Source: IMCC2047 sp041395865 (GTDB taxonomy: Bacteria > Pseudomonadota > Gammaproteobacteria > Pseudomonadales > IMCC2047). From it: a stretch of 64,000 bases of DNA. Positions within the stretch are counted from its first letter, which is position 1. Every line of letters starts with the position of its first letter. Under the pieces are notes generated by a model. That model ran no database searches, was not told the origin of the DNA, and was given only the letters and a program-made list of their open reading frames with translations. The stretch spans positions 35,413 to 99,412 of the forward strand of contig JAWKZQ010000008.1 of assembly GCA_041395865.1 (NCBI GenBank), written 5' to 3'. A program made the position numbers and the translations under genes. This document shows, piece by piece, positions 25,541 to 33,493 of this stretch.

Positions 25541-26083
25541 TCAAGCCGGGTAGCGTACTTCGGGGGTGATATCGATGTTTTGTTCGTTATCACTCACCGA
25601 AACCATGCCGTCCTGAAGGCTAATGTTCAGGTGCATCGTGCGTTGCGCCATGGAAGCCAGTGCTTCGCAGCCATCGGCCGGCAGGTTAACCACCTTCAGG
25701 TTGTCAAAACGGTGCAGCTGCCTGGCGATTTGTTCCCACCAGATTTCGGCGCTATGCCCGCTGTAACAATAAACCACCACTTGCCTGGCTCGTGAACAGG
25801 CTTTGCGGATACGTTTTTCATCGGGCTGCCCCAGCTCAATCCAGAGTTCGATTTCGTCGCTGAGACTCTTTTGCCAAAGCTCCGGTTCGTCTTCGGTGCT
25901 GAGCCCTTTGGTGAACTGCAGCGCTTCGTTCGCATTGAGTGCGAAGGCGAGAATCCTCACCATCATGCGTATGTCGGTCTCTGAAGGATGCTGCGCCAGT
26001 ACCAGGTTGTGGGTCTGGTAATAGTGCCGGTCCATGTCGGCAATGTTGACTTCGGCTTTGAAAATGGTTGCGCTTAGGGCCAC
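25541..26083 (-). CDS. yaeQ: YaeQ family protein
   Basis: A 180-residue YaeQ protein, recognised by ALSATIFKAEVNIADMDRHYYQTHNLVLAQHPSETDIRMMVRIL at its start (read in shorter pieces) and WWEQIARQLHRFDNLKV. The family has a PD-(D/E)XK nuclease-like fold and was once proposed to suppress RfaH loss; its biochemical role is unclear. The start is GTG 26083 with AAGGAG six bases upstream. It is divergent from rapA, which encodes an RNA-polymerase recycling ATPase. Confidence 0.9.
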   Translation of the reverse strand: MALSATIFKAEVNIADMDRHYYQTHNLVLAQHPSETDIRMMVRILAFALNANEALQFTKGLSTEDEPELWQKSLSDEIELWIELGQPDEKRIRKACSRARQVVVYCYSGHSAEIWWEQIARQLHRFDNLKVVNLPADGCEALASMAQRTMHLNISLQDGMVSVSDNEQNIDITPEVRYPA

Positions 26084-26177
26084 GGGTGCTCCTTGGGTGT
26101 GGTTGCGATAGCAATGGCAGCGCAGTTTACCGTATCATTCGCGCCTGTAGAAAGATAATGACGAATTGAGGGGTTTT

Positions 26178-29108
26178 GTGGCGGAAATGAATTTTGTACC
26201 TGGGCAGCGTTGGATCAGCGATACGGAAGCAAACCTGGGCCTGGGGATTGTACTGGAAATTGCGAATCGTCGTGTGACCCTGAGTTTTCCGGCGGCGGCT
26301 GAGCAACGCACCTACGCGGCAGATAATGCCCCTGTTTCCCGCGTCACCTATCAAGCGGGCGACTATGTAACCAGCCTGGATGGTTTGCACTTCAAGGTTG
26401 CCGAGGTGGTTGAAGACCAGGGGTGCCTGCTGTACCGGGGCTACGACGAGAATGGGCAGCGGGTAAACCTGCCTGAACTGGAGTTGGACTGTTTCGTGCA
26501 GTTCAGCACGCCCCAGGCGCGCCTGTTTGCCGGACAGGTTGATAGCCCCCAGCGCTTTAACCTGCGCGTCGAAACCCTCACACACTTGCGCAAGCATCAA
26601 CAATCCAGCGTCAATGGCCTGCTCGGTGCACGGGTTCAATTGCTGCCGCACCAGATTTATATCGCTAATGAAGCGGGGCAACGCCGTGCCCCTCGGGTAC
26701 TGTTGGCTGACGAGGTTGGGCTCGGTAAAACCATTGAAGCAGGCTTGATCCTGCACCAGCAGCTGGTCAGTGGCCGTGCGCAGCGTGCGTTGATCGTGGT
26801 GCCAGACAGCCTGGTGCATCAATGGCTGGTGGAGATGCTGCGTCGCTTTAACCTGCATTTCACGATTTTGGACGAAGCGCGTTGCCGGGCGCTGGGCGAC
26901 ATCCAGCTGGAAGCGGATTGGGATGATGAGCTGGCACTGCTGACCGACGAGCGGCAGGAACAGGAGGAGAATCCTTTTGAGTCCGCCCAGCTGGTACTTT
27001 GCGCGTTATCTTTCTTGACCGAGCACCCCGAGCGCCAGGCGCAGGCCGTTGCCGCGGGTTGGGATTTATTGCTGGTGGATGAAGCACATCACCTGCGCTG
27101 GAATGAGCAGGCGGCGAGTCCCGAATACCAGTGTATAGAAGCCCTAGCCAAGGTGGCGAGCGGACTCCTGCTGCTGACCGCAACTCCCGAGCAACTGGGC
27201 ATGGAGAGCCACTTCGCCAGGTTGCGGCTGCTTGACCCGGACCGTTATTACGACCTGCAAAAATTTCGCGATGAGGAAGCCCAATACCAGCCGGTCAATC
27301 ACCTGGTTGAGCAGCTGTTGCAGTTGACGGTTGAAAGTGAGGTGGATGCTGTCTTTGAGCAATTGGCCAATTACGTGCCTGAGCAGCAGGTGGCGCAGTT
27401 AATAGCCGCTATCCAGGCCTCGGATGCGGAGCTGCTTTATAAAGCGATCGACCGTGTTATCCGGACACTTTTGGACCAGCATGGCACCGGTCGGGTGCTG
27501 TTTCGCAATACCCGCTCCGCTGTGAGCGGTTTTCCCGAACGCCATTTGAATGGACATTGTTTGCCGCAGCCCACCCACTATGAAGCGTTAGCGGCGGTTG
27601 CCAGTGTCGAAGAGCTGTTAACGCCGGAGTGGCTGTTTGGCGGTGCCGGCGATGTCAGTTGGTTGCAGCAGGACACGCGGATTGACTGGCTGGCCAGTTG
27701 GCTGCAGGCGCAGCGTGACGAAAAAGTTTTGCTGATTTGTGCGCACGCTTCCACCGCAATTGCTCTCGAAATAGAGTTGCGCCTGCGCCGGGGTATCAGC
27801 ACGGCGGTATTCCATGAAGAACTGGACCTGGTTGCCCGTGACCGGGCTGCGGCTTACTTCGCCGATGCCGATGAGGGTGCCCAGGTATTAATTTGTTCGG
27901 AAATCGGCAGTGAAGGGCGTAATTTCCAGTTTGCCCATCACCTCGTTTTGTTTGATTTACCGCTCAACCCGGATTTGCTTGAGCAGCGCATTGGGCGATT
28001 GGACCGAATCGGTCAGCGTCATCGGGTGGAGATTCACGTGCCTTATTATGAGGGAAGCGCCCAGTCCGTTCTGTTGCGCTGGTATGACGAAGGGCTCAAC
28101 AGCTTCAAGGCTGCCTGCGCCGTGGGTCAGCTGATCAGCGAGACCTTTGGCGAGCCACTTAAAACCTGTCTCCAGGACCTGGGTGGCGCGGATATCGACC
28201 GGCTGGTGGCCGATACGCTGGCGCTGAGGTTGCAGGCCGAGCAGCGTTTGCAGGCCGGGCGGGATCGTCTGCTGGAGCTCAATTCCTGTAATCAGGAAGA
28301 GGCAAATGCACTGATTGAACAAATTGTCGTGCAGGAGCGCAGTCATGAGCTGGGCAGCTATATGGAGCGGCTGTTTGACCAGTTTGGCGTAGAGCAGGAT
28401 CGTCACAGTGCGCTGAGCACCGTGCTTGAGCCGGGTGATCATATGCAAACCGCTCACTTCCCCGGATTGCCTGAGGGGGGAGTGACGGTGACCTATCAAC
28501 GGGAATTTGCCCTGTCGCGTGAGGATATCCAGTTTCTCAGCTGGGAGCACCCGATGGTCAGCGGAGCCATGGATATGGTGCTCAATGAGCAGTTCGGCAA
28601 TACCTCGGTTGCCACCGTCAAACTGGGGCCGCTCAAGCCGGGCACCATCCTGCTGGAGGCGATTTTCGTGATGCAGTGCGCAGCGCCGGCATCCCTGCAG
28701 TTGTTCCGCTACCTGCCCTGTACCCTGGAAAGGGTGCTGATCGATCCGAAGGGGACGCGACTGGATCAGGTGCTGAGCCATGGCAAGTTGAACCAGTTAC
28801 TGCAGCGGGTTGCTAAGGGTACCGCGCGAGATTTGGTGCGTCATGCCCAGTCTGAGTTAGCGGGAATGATTAAGAAGGCCGAGGACAGTGTTGCCGGCCG
28901 CCAGCAGGCTTTGATCGACGCAGCGCTGGAGCGTATGCTGAGCCAGCAGCAAGCCGAATTGCAGCGCCTTGAGGCGCTGGCAGCGGTCAATCCTAATATC
29001 CGTCAGCAGGAAATTGATTTATTGCGTGATGAGACGCAAAGCCTTGCTGGTTATCTGAATGCAGCGCAACTGAAACTGGATGCGTTGCGTGTCATAGTGG
29101 CGACTTAA
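26178..29108 (+). CDS. rapA: RNA polymerase-associated ATPase RapA (HepA)
   Basis: A 976-residue Swi2/Snf2-type protein: N-terminal Tudor-like domains (GQRWISDTEANLGLG onward), Walker A DEVGLGKT (178-185), DEAH (301-304), an LLLTATPEQLGMESHFARL segment and C-terminal helicase motifs (EQRIGRLDRIGQ). A long RapA-specific C-terminal region follows. It matches E. coli and Pseudomonas RapA, which recycles stalled RNA polymerase. GTG 26178 is chosen because GAGGGG lies just upstream and the N-terminus then fits the family; TTG 26166 and ATG 26187 are alternatives. A small conserved gene follows two bases later. Confidence 0.95.
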   Translation: MAEMNFVPGQRWISDTEANLGLGIVLEIANRRVTLSFPAAAEQRTYAADNAPVSRVTYQAGDYVTSLDGLHFKVAEVVEDQGCLLYRGYDENGQRVNLPELELDCFVQFSTPQARLFAGQVDSPQRFNLRVETLTHLRKHQQSSVNGLLGARVQLLPHQIYIANEAGQRRAPRVLLADEVGLGKTIEAGLILHQQLVSGRAQRALIVVPDSLVHQWLVEMLRRFNLHFTILDEARCRALGDIQLEADWDDELALLTDERQEQEENPFESAQLVLCALSFLTEHPERQAQAVAAGWDLLLVDEAHHLRWNEQAASPEYQCIEALAKVASGLLLLTATPEQLGMESHFARLRLLDPDRYYDLQKFRDEEAQYQPVNHLVEQLLQLTVESEVDAVFEQLANYVPEQQVAQLIAAIQASDAELLYKAIDRVIRTLLDQHGTGRVLFRNTRSAVSGFPERHLNGHCLPQPTHYEALAAVASVEELLTPEWLFGGAGDVSWLQQDTRIDWLASWLQAQRDEKVLLICAHASTAIALEIELRLRRGISTAVFHEELDLVARDRAAAYFADADEGAQVLICSEIGSEGRNFQFAHHLVLFDLPLNPDLLEQRIGRLDRIGQRHRVEIHVPYYEGSAQSVLLRWYDEGLNSFKAACAVGQLISETFGEPLKTCLQDLGGADIDRLVADTLALRLQAEQRLQAGRDRLLELNSCNQEEANALIEQIVVQERSHELGSYMERLFDQFGVEQDRHSALSTVLEPGDHMQTAHFPGLPEGGVTVTYQREFALSREDIQFLSWEHPMVSGAMDMVLNEQFGNTSVATVKLGPLKPGTILLEAIFVMQCAAPASLQLFRYLPCTLERVLIDPKGTRLDQVLSHGKLNQLLQRVAKGTARDLVRHAQSELAGMIKKAEDSVAGRQQALIDAALERMLSQQQAELQRLEALAAVNPNIRQQEIDLLRDETQSLAGYLNAAQLKLDALRVIVAT

Positions 29109-29110
29109 CA

Positions 29111-29395
29111 ATGTATGTATTTTCAGTGAATGCGATCGCAAAGGAAGCGGTTCAGGGTATTGCAAAGGGACAGAAGGTGCCCTTTATTGTGTATATCAAT
29201 TCGAAGAACCGGGCCGGGGCCAAGAAACTCTGCGTTTTGCGCCTGCTAAAGGCGGGTTTTCACCAGGTTGAAATTTGTGAACACAGGGTGGTGGGGGAGA
29301 AAGCGCTGGCCGATGAGAAGGTGCTGAGCGCCCATCGTGGGCTCAGGGAAGCGCTGGATCAGGGCTATTCGATCCATTTGTTTGACGAGGGTTAA
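29111..29395 (+). CDS. Small protein of unknown function coupled to rapA
   Basis: A 94-residue soluble protein with alternating beta and helix segments (VPFIVYINSKNRAGAKKLCVLRLLKAGFHQVEICEH). It begins two bases after the rapA stop, so it is almost certainly cotranscribed and translationally coupled. I do not recognise a family. The tight linkage suggests a role near RNA polymerase or an RNA-linked process, but this is only context. Confidence 0.7.
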   Translation: MYVFSVNAIAKEAVQGIAKGQKVPFIVYINSKNRAGAKKLCVLRLLKAGFHQVEICEHRVVGEKALADEKVLSAHRGLREALDQGYSIHLFDEG

Positions 29396-29441
29396 CGCCT
29401 CGCCGGCATGCCTGTTTCAGGACGCCTGAAAACAGCGGGTT

Positions 29442-29468
29442 AAAAGAAACCCCGCAGTCAATGCGGGG
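29442..29468 (-). terminator. Rho-independent terminator for the cold-shock gene
   Basis: Read leftward, CCCCGCA (complement of 29462-29468) pairs with TGCGGGG (complement of 29450-29456) around a five-base loop and is followed by TTTCTTTT. It lies 23 bp past the cold-shock stop codon. Confidence 0.85.
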
Positions 29469-29491
29469 CTTCTGAGTAACCGTTTCTGGCT

Positions 29492-29698
29492 TTAGGCAAC
29501 TGCTACAACCTGAGTCGCCTGAGGACCTTTAGGGCCTTGCTCAGTTTCGAAGGTCACCTGTTGTCCTTCCTTGAGGGTTCTGAAACCTTCGGACTGGATC
29601 GCAGAGTAGTGAACGAAGACGTCTTTGCTGCCGTCTTCCGGTGCGATAAAACCAAAGCCTTTGGTTTCGTTAAACCATTTAACAGTTCCTGTAGCCAT
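29492..29698 (-). CDS. CspA-family cold-shock protein
   Basis: A 68-residue single cold-shock domain with both RNA-binding motifs, RNP1 KGFGFI (13-18) and RNP2 VFVHY (27-31). Proteins of this size bind single-stranded RNA and DNA and melt mRNA structure. It is closest to the CspA/CspD-like group, and which paralogue cannot be told by eye. GAGG lies eight bases before the ATG. An A/T-rich leader of about 110 nt lies upstream, with a possible promoter (TTGCTA, 18-bp spacer, CATAAT read leftward), suggesting a leader of the kind used for cold control. Confidence 0.93.
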   Translation of the reverse strand: MATGTVKWFNETKGFGFIAPEDGSKDVFVHYSAIQSEGFRTLKEGQQVTFETEQGPKGPQATQVVAVA

Positions 29699-29831
29699 GA
29701 AAAAAACCTCAAAAAAATAAAGTCAAATATAAGCAATGTTGCAAATCTTGGCAGGTAAAAACAGGACCGCTTTTTGGCAAATTCTGAAGACCTGGATTAT
29801 GCAAACGCAAACAATCTTATAGCAAAGTTTT

Positions 29832-29872
29832 TAAAAAAACAGCACCTCGGTAAAAAATTCTCAGTGCTGTTT
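29832..29872 (-). terminator. Rho-independent terminator of the 29890-30291 gene
   Basis: Read leftward, AAACAGCAC (complement of 29864-29872) pairs with GTGCTGTTT (complement of 29837-29845), followed by a T-run. The loop of about 18 nt is long, which lowers confidence. Confidence 0.65.
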
Positions 29873-29889
29873 GGCCGGTCAAAAAAGCG

Positions 29890-30291
29890 TTACGGAATGT
29901 GGATCTTGCCGCCGCCGGGCATGCCGCCGGTGAGCGAATCCATTTCGGGAGAACCTGGAACAACAATCTTATTGGCGGCTTCACGCTGCATCTCTTCGAT
30001 TTGCCGGATGGTGCGCTCGGCGCCTTCGCGAGCAGCCTCGGCGAACTTTTCGGCAGCTTCGCCGATGTTGCCGGCTTCGATTTCAAAGCTGATGGGCAAG
30101 GGGCCGGCTGCAGTGCGCATCTGGGTTTCGCCCAGGAATACTTTGCTACGTGAGGCGTCGTCTTCCCCATTGGGCAGTACCGGTGTCAGTACGTGGATGG
30201 TGCCGATTCGACGGTCCGTGAAAGTTTCTTCGCGAAACAGGCCGTTTGGGTCCATGCCCGCATCGGCGCTGGCTTGAGTTTGCTCGCTCAT
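29890..30291 (-). CDS. Conserved hypothetical cytoplasmic protein
   Basis: A 133-residue protein without signal peptide. It has a beta-rich N-terminal half (FTDRRIGTIHVLTPVLPNGEDDASRSKVFLGETQ), a helix (residues 78-110, EAAEKFAEAAREGAERTIRQIEEMQREA) and a Gly-rich end (GGMPGGGKIHIP). Pseudomonas genomes carry similar proteins of unknown function, as I recall. ATG 30291 is preferred because TGGAG precedes it. It is divergent from the DUF2288 gene (83-bp gap). Confidence 0.75.
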   Translation of the reverse strand: MSEQTQASADAGMDPNGLFREETFTDRRIGTIHVLTPVLPNGEDDASRSKVFLGETQMRTAAGPLPISFEIEAGNIGEAAEKFAEAAREGAERTIRQIEEMQREAANKIVVPGSPEMDSLTGGMPGGGKIHIP

Positions 30292-30374
30292 GGTGTTCTC
30301 CAATCATGCAAAAGCCTATATATTACCGATTCCTGATCGGTACGGATAGGTGACATAGACCCATAGGACGCAAG

Positions 30375-30701
30375 ATGAGTGAATCGGATAACAAGAGAGA
30401 GATCGCCCCTGAAGAGGAGGTGCGGATAAAACTGAACCGTGAAACGGCTCGTATAGGCTGGGGCGAGCTGGAGAAGCATTTTGCATCCGGCAATGTCGTG
30501 TATGTCTCGCCGGAACTGGACCTGATTGAAGTGGCTTACCAGGTATCCCTCGATAACAAGGCGGCTGTTCAAAACTGGCTTAAGGCAGGGCAAGTGGCCT
30601 CGGCAAGCGATGAGCAGGCTGCCGAGTGGCACGCCAACAACGCAGAACTTTGGGCGGTGGTGGTGGCACCATTGGTGCTGGTACAGCCCTTACGGCAGTA
30701 G
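30375..30701 (+). CDS. DUF2288 family protein
   Basis: A 108-residue protein of the DUF2288 family, recognised by TARIGWGELEKHFASGNVVYVSPELDLIEVAYQVSLDN and WAVVVAPLVLVQ. The family is small, soluble and uncharacterised, mostly in gammaproteobacteria and cyanobacteria. It is a single gene between divergent and convergent neighbours, with AGGA upstream of its ATG. Confidence 0.85.
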   Translation: MSESDNKREIAPEEEVRIKLNRETARIGWGELEKHFASGNVVYVSPELDLIEVAYQVSLDNKAAVQNWLKAGQVASASDEQAAEWHANNAELWAVVVAPLVLVQPLRQ

Positions 30702-30739
30702 CGACCAGCGGCACGTACCCTTAAGGCATTGGCAACCCG

Positions 30740-31195
30740 TCAGGCCTGCTTGCAGTGTTTGGCGAGAAAACGATCCAGTGCATTGGCAAAGGCCTGCCGG
30801 TCACTGTGATTAAGCGGAGCGGGGCCACCGCTGACCTGGCCGGTGCTACGCATCTCTTCCATAAAGTTGCGCATCGCCAGGCGTTGCTTAATGTTTTCCT
30901 TGGTATAAAAAGCGCCGCGCGGGTTAATGGCGTGGCCCTGTTTTTCAATGACTTCGGCGGCCAGTGGAATATCGGCAGTAATCACCAGATCCCCGGCAGC
31001 CATCTGCTGAACAATGTAGTTGTCGGCGACATCAAAACCCGGCGGAACCTGCACGGTGCGAATCAGTTTTGATGGGGGCACCTTGAGCGGTTGATTGGCG
31101 ACCAGCACCAAATGCAGCTGTTTTCGCTGGCTGGCGCGGTAGAGAATTTCCTTGATGACGCCTGGGCAGGCGTCGGCATCGACCCAGATTTGCAT
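30740..31195 (-). CDS. yaiI: YaiI/YqxD family protein (UPF0178, DUF188)
   Basis: A 151-residue DUF188 protein: IWVDADACPGVIKEILYRASQRK, VPPGFDVADNYIVQQM and DLVITADIPLAAEVIEKQGHAINPRG. The acidic residues in WVDADACP and TADIPLA resemble PIN/NYN nuclease active sites, so a nuclease role has been suggested; none is proven. Its ribosome site (AGGAAC, complement of 31204-31209) overlaps the foot of a strong hairpin, so translation may be structure-controlled. It follows ppnP by 49 bp on the same strand. Confidence 0.88.
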   Translation of the reverse strand: MQIWVDADACPGVIKEILYRASQRKQLHLVLVANQPLKVPPSKLIRTVQVPPGFDVADNYIVQQMAAGDLVITADIPLAAEVIEKQGHAINPRGAFYTKENIKQRLAMRNFMEEMRSTGQVSGGPAPLNHSDRQAFANALDRFLAKHCKQA

Positions 31196-31206
31196 CTTCG
31201 CGTGTT

Positions 31207-31235
31207 CCTATCCTCCTGCCGTGCAGGAGGATAGG
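31207..31235 (-). promoter_or_regulatory. 13-bp hairpin between ppnP and yaiI
   Basis: CCTATCCTCCTGC (31207-31219) is the exact complement of GCAGGAGGATAGG (31223-31235), with a three-base loop. On the leftward RNA its 3' foot overlaps the only plausible ribosome site of yaiI. No T-tract follows, so it is not a standard terminator. Confidence 0.6.
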
Positions 31236-31244
31236 AAAATCAGC

Positions 31245-31526
31245 TTATTCGTAGGTGCACAGGTAAGCGGTTTCGACCGCAACTTTCAGGTAGAAGGTTG
31301 CGTTGGCGTCCACCACAAAGTATTCGCCGGCCGAATAGGTTTTCCATTCTTCGCTGCCAGGCAGTTTGACGGTCAGGGCGCCACTGACAACCGTCATGGT
31401 TTCCTTTTGGCTGGTACCGAATTCGTACTCGCCCACGGCCATCACACCCACAGTGGCGGGCAGGGTTTCCGTTTGGAAACCGATTGAGGTCACTTTACCG
31501 TCGAAATACTCATTAACCTTAAACAT
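31245..31526 (-). CDS. ppnP: Pyrimidine/purine nucleoside phosphorylase PpnP (YaiE)
   Basis: A 93-residue single-domain cupin of the PpnP/DUF1255 family: FDGKVTSIGFQTETLPATVGVMAVGEYEFGTSQKETMTVVSG and AGEYFVVDANATFYLKV. E. coli PpnP is a promiscuous nucleoside phosphorylase. It starts 15 bp after the deaD stop, so it is likely cotranscribed with that RNA helicase, and yaiI follows downstream. Confidence 0.92.
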   Translation of the reverse strand: MFKVNEYFDGKVTSIGFQTETLPATVGVMAVGEYEFGTSQKETMTVVSGALTVKLPGSEEWKTYSAGEYFVVDANATFYLKVAVETAYLCTYE

Positions 31527-31541
31527 CTATCACTCCTGTTA

Positions 31542-33368
31542 TTATTTGCGGGCAGGTTTGCCCGCTTTGGTTTTGCGTTTTGTTGCGTGCTTTTTAGCAC
31601 GGCTTGGTCCGTTTGTCTTTGCCGGGCTTTTCCGGCGTGGCTTTTCGGGTACGGCCAGTGCTGGGGCATCGCCGACCAGGCTGATTTTCATGGGGTGGTT
31701 ACGGATGCGAACGCGGCGCAGGTGTTGGAAAATTTCCTCGGGCATACCCTCGGGCAGTTCTACGGTGCTGTAGCTCTCTTCGATATAAATATGGCCGATA
31801 TAGCTGCTATCCACATCCGCTTCGTTGGCAATGGCGCCGACAATATCCCGCGGTGTTACATCGTGCTCAGCCCCGACTTCCAGTCGATACTCCTGCATGG
31901 CGATACCGCCGCTGGCGGGAGCTGGACGCCTTTTTCTCGGCGCCGCATCTTCTTTGGGCGCTTCGTTGGTTTTTGGGCTCGGCGAAGGGCTGCCCTTGGC
32001 TTTGGATTCCGGTTTTTCCTTACGGTCACGCTTTTTACGATCCGGTGCGGGGTCGGCAACCTCCAGCGGGCGTTCCTTTTGCAGTTGGAAGGCAAGCGTA
32101 GCGGCGATCTGCTCCGGCGCACAGCTGAGTTCGTCGCACAGCTCCTTGATCAGGGTGTTGAAGAAGGGCTGGGGTGTTTCCGCCATGGCAGCAACTAAGT
32201 TTTCCTTGAAGCGTTCCCGACGCTGCGCGGCAATTTCGGCTGAGCTGGGGAAGGCCATCCGGTCGATGGCCTTGCCGGTCGCATTTTCGATGATGCGCAG
32301 CATGCGTTGTTCGCGGTGTGAAACAAACAGAATGGCTTTACCCTGCCGGCCTGCCCGGCCGGTACGACCGATACGGTGCACATAGGCTTCGCTGTCGTAG
32401 GGAATGTCGTAGTTGATGACGTGGGATATCCGGTCAACATCCAGGCCCCGTGCCGCTACATCGGTGGCCACCAGGATATCAATGCTGCCCTTCTTGAGCT
32501 GCGAGATCATGCGTTCGCGCATACTTTGGTTCATGTCGCCGTTAATGGCGCCGCAGGCGTGGCCACGGGCAATCAGTTTTTCGGTGACTTCCGTGGTGGC
32601 GCCGCGGGTGCGAACGAAGATGATGATGCCGTCGAAGTCTTCCACTTCGAGAATACGGGTCAGGGCATCCATCTTTTGGTTGTTATTGGCGATCAGGTAG
32701 CTTTGGTCGATGGTGTCTACCGTGGTGGTTTTCGCCTCGATCTTGACGTGTTCCGGGTTATTCAGGAAACGTTTTGAGACCCGACGGATGGGTTCCGGCA
32801 GGGTGGCTGAAAACAGAGCGGTCTGCTGTTCGCCGGAGGTATGGGTGAGGATATCCTCAACATCGTCGATAAAGCCCATCCGCAGCATTTCGTCGGCTTC
32901 GTCCAGCACCAGCGCATGAATGCCGCCGATATTGAGGCTGCCGCGGCGCAGGTGGTCCAGCAGGCGTCCTGGCGTACCCACGATCACATGCGGGCCGCGT
33001 TTCAGCTGGCGGAGCTGGTTGCTGAAGTCTTGGCCGCCGTACAGGGGCAGGACGTGGAAGTCTTTCATGAAGCTGGCATAGGTTTGGAAGGCTTCGGCCA
33101 CCTGGATGGCCAGTTCACGGGTTGGCGTTAATACCAGAACCTGCGGATGGTTTTGAGTGATATCCACGCGCGCCAGCATGGGCAGGGCAAAGGCCGCAGT
33201 TTTACCGGTGCCGGTTTGGGCCTGGCCGATCATATCGCTGCCGCTGAGCAGTACAGGAATACTGGCGGCCTGAATGGGGGATGGGGTTTCGTAGCCCACT
33301 TTATTGAGGGCGTTGAGCAGCGGTTCGGGAAGGCCCAGTTCCTGGAAGCTGGTCGTTTGGTTGAGCAT
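31542..33368 (-). CDS. deaD: DEAD-box RNA helicase DeaD (CsdA)
   Basis: A 608-residue DEAD-box helicase: Q-motif region (6-33, ending ETPSPIQ), motif I AQTGTGKT (50-57), DEAD (156-159), and HRIGRTGRAGRQG. The C-terminus includes a linker rich in Lys/Pro/Ala, a DbpA-type RNA-binding domain (about 495-560, VTPRDIVGAIANEADVDSS...IGHIYIEESYSTVELPE) and a basic tail. These are DeaD/CsdA traits. DeaD unwinds structured mRNA and helps ribosome assembly at low temperature. It heads a leftward unit with ppnP. A cold-shock protein gene lies 2 kb further on. Confidence 0.94.
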   Translation of the reverse strand: MLNQTTSFQELGLPEPLLNALNKVGYETPSPIQAASIPVLLSGSDMIGQAQTGTGKTAAFALPMLARVDITQNHPQVLVLTPTRELAIQVAEAFQTYASFMKDFHVLPLYGGQDFSNQLRQLKRGPHVIVGTPGRLLDHLRRGSLNIGGIHALVLDEADEMLRMGFIDDVEDILTHTSGEQQTALFSATLPEPIRRVSKRFLNNPEHVKIEAKTTTVDTIDQSYLIANNNQKMDALTRILEVEDFDGIIIFVRTRGATTEVTEKLIARGHACGAINGDMNQSMRERMISQLKKGSIDILVATDVAARGLDVDRISHVINYDIPYDSEAYVHRIGRTGRAGRQGKAILFVSHREQRMLRIIENATGKAIDRMAFPSSAEIAAQRRERFKENLVAAMAETPQPFFNTLIKELCDELSCAPEQIAATLAFQLQKERPLEVADPAPDRKKRDRKEKPESKAKGSPSPSPKTNEAPKEDAAPRKRRPAPASGGIAMQEYRLEVGAEHDVTPRDIVGAIANEADVDSSYIGHIYIEESYSTVELPEGMPEEIFQHLRRVRIRNHPMKISLVGDAPALAVPEKPRRKSPAKTNGPSRAKKHATKRKTKAGKPARK

Positions 33369-33493
33369 AATCTAGGTGCCTGTTGAGCACTACAAAACTG
33401 CGTCTCGACAGGTCGGTAGTGAGGATTTAAATGGGCGCGTATTCTACCTTATTTCTAGCGAAAACAGTGAGTTATTTTGTAGGTAAGGGCGGT

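Noticed and set aside
27957..28781. A 274-codon leftward frame inside rapA
   Set aside because: Antisense shadow of the confident RapA frame, with no signal peptide, motif or ribosome site.
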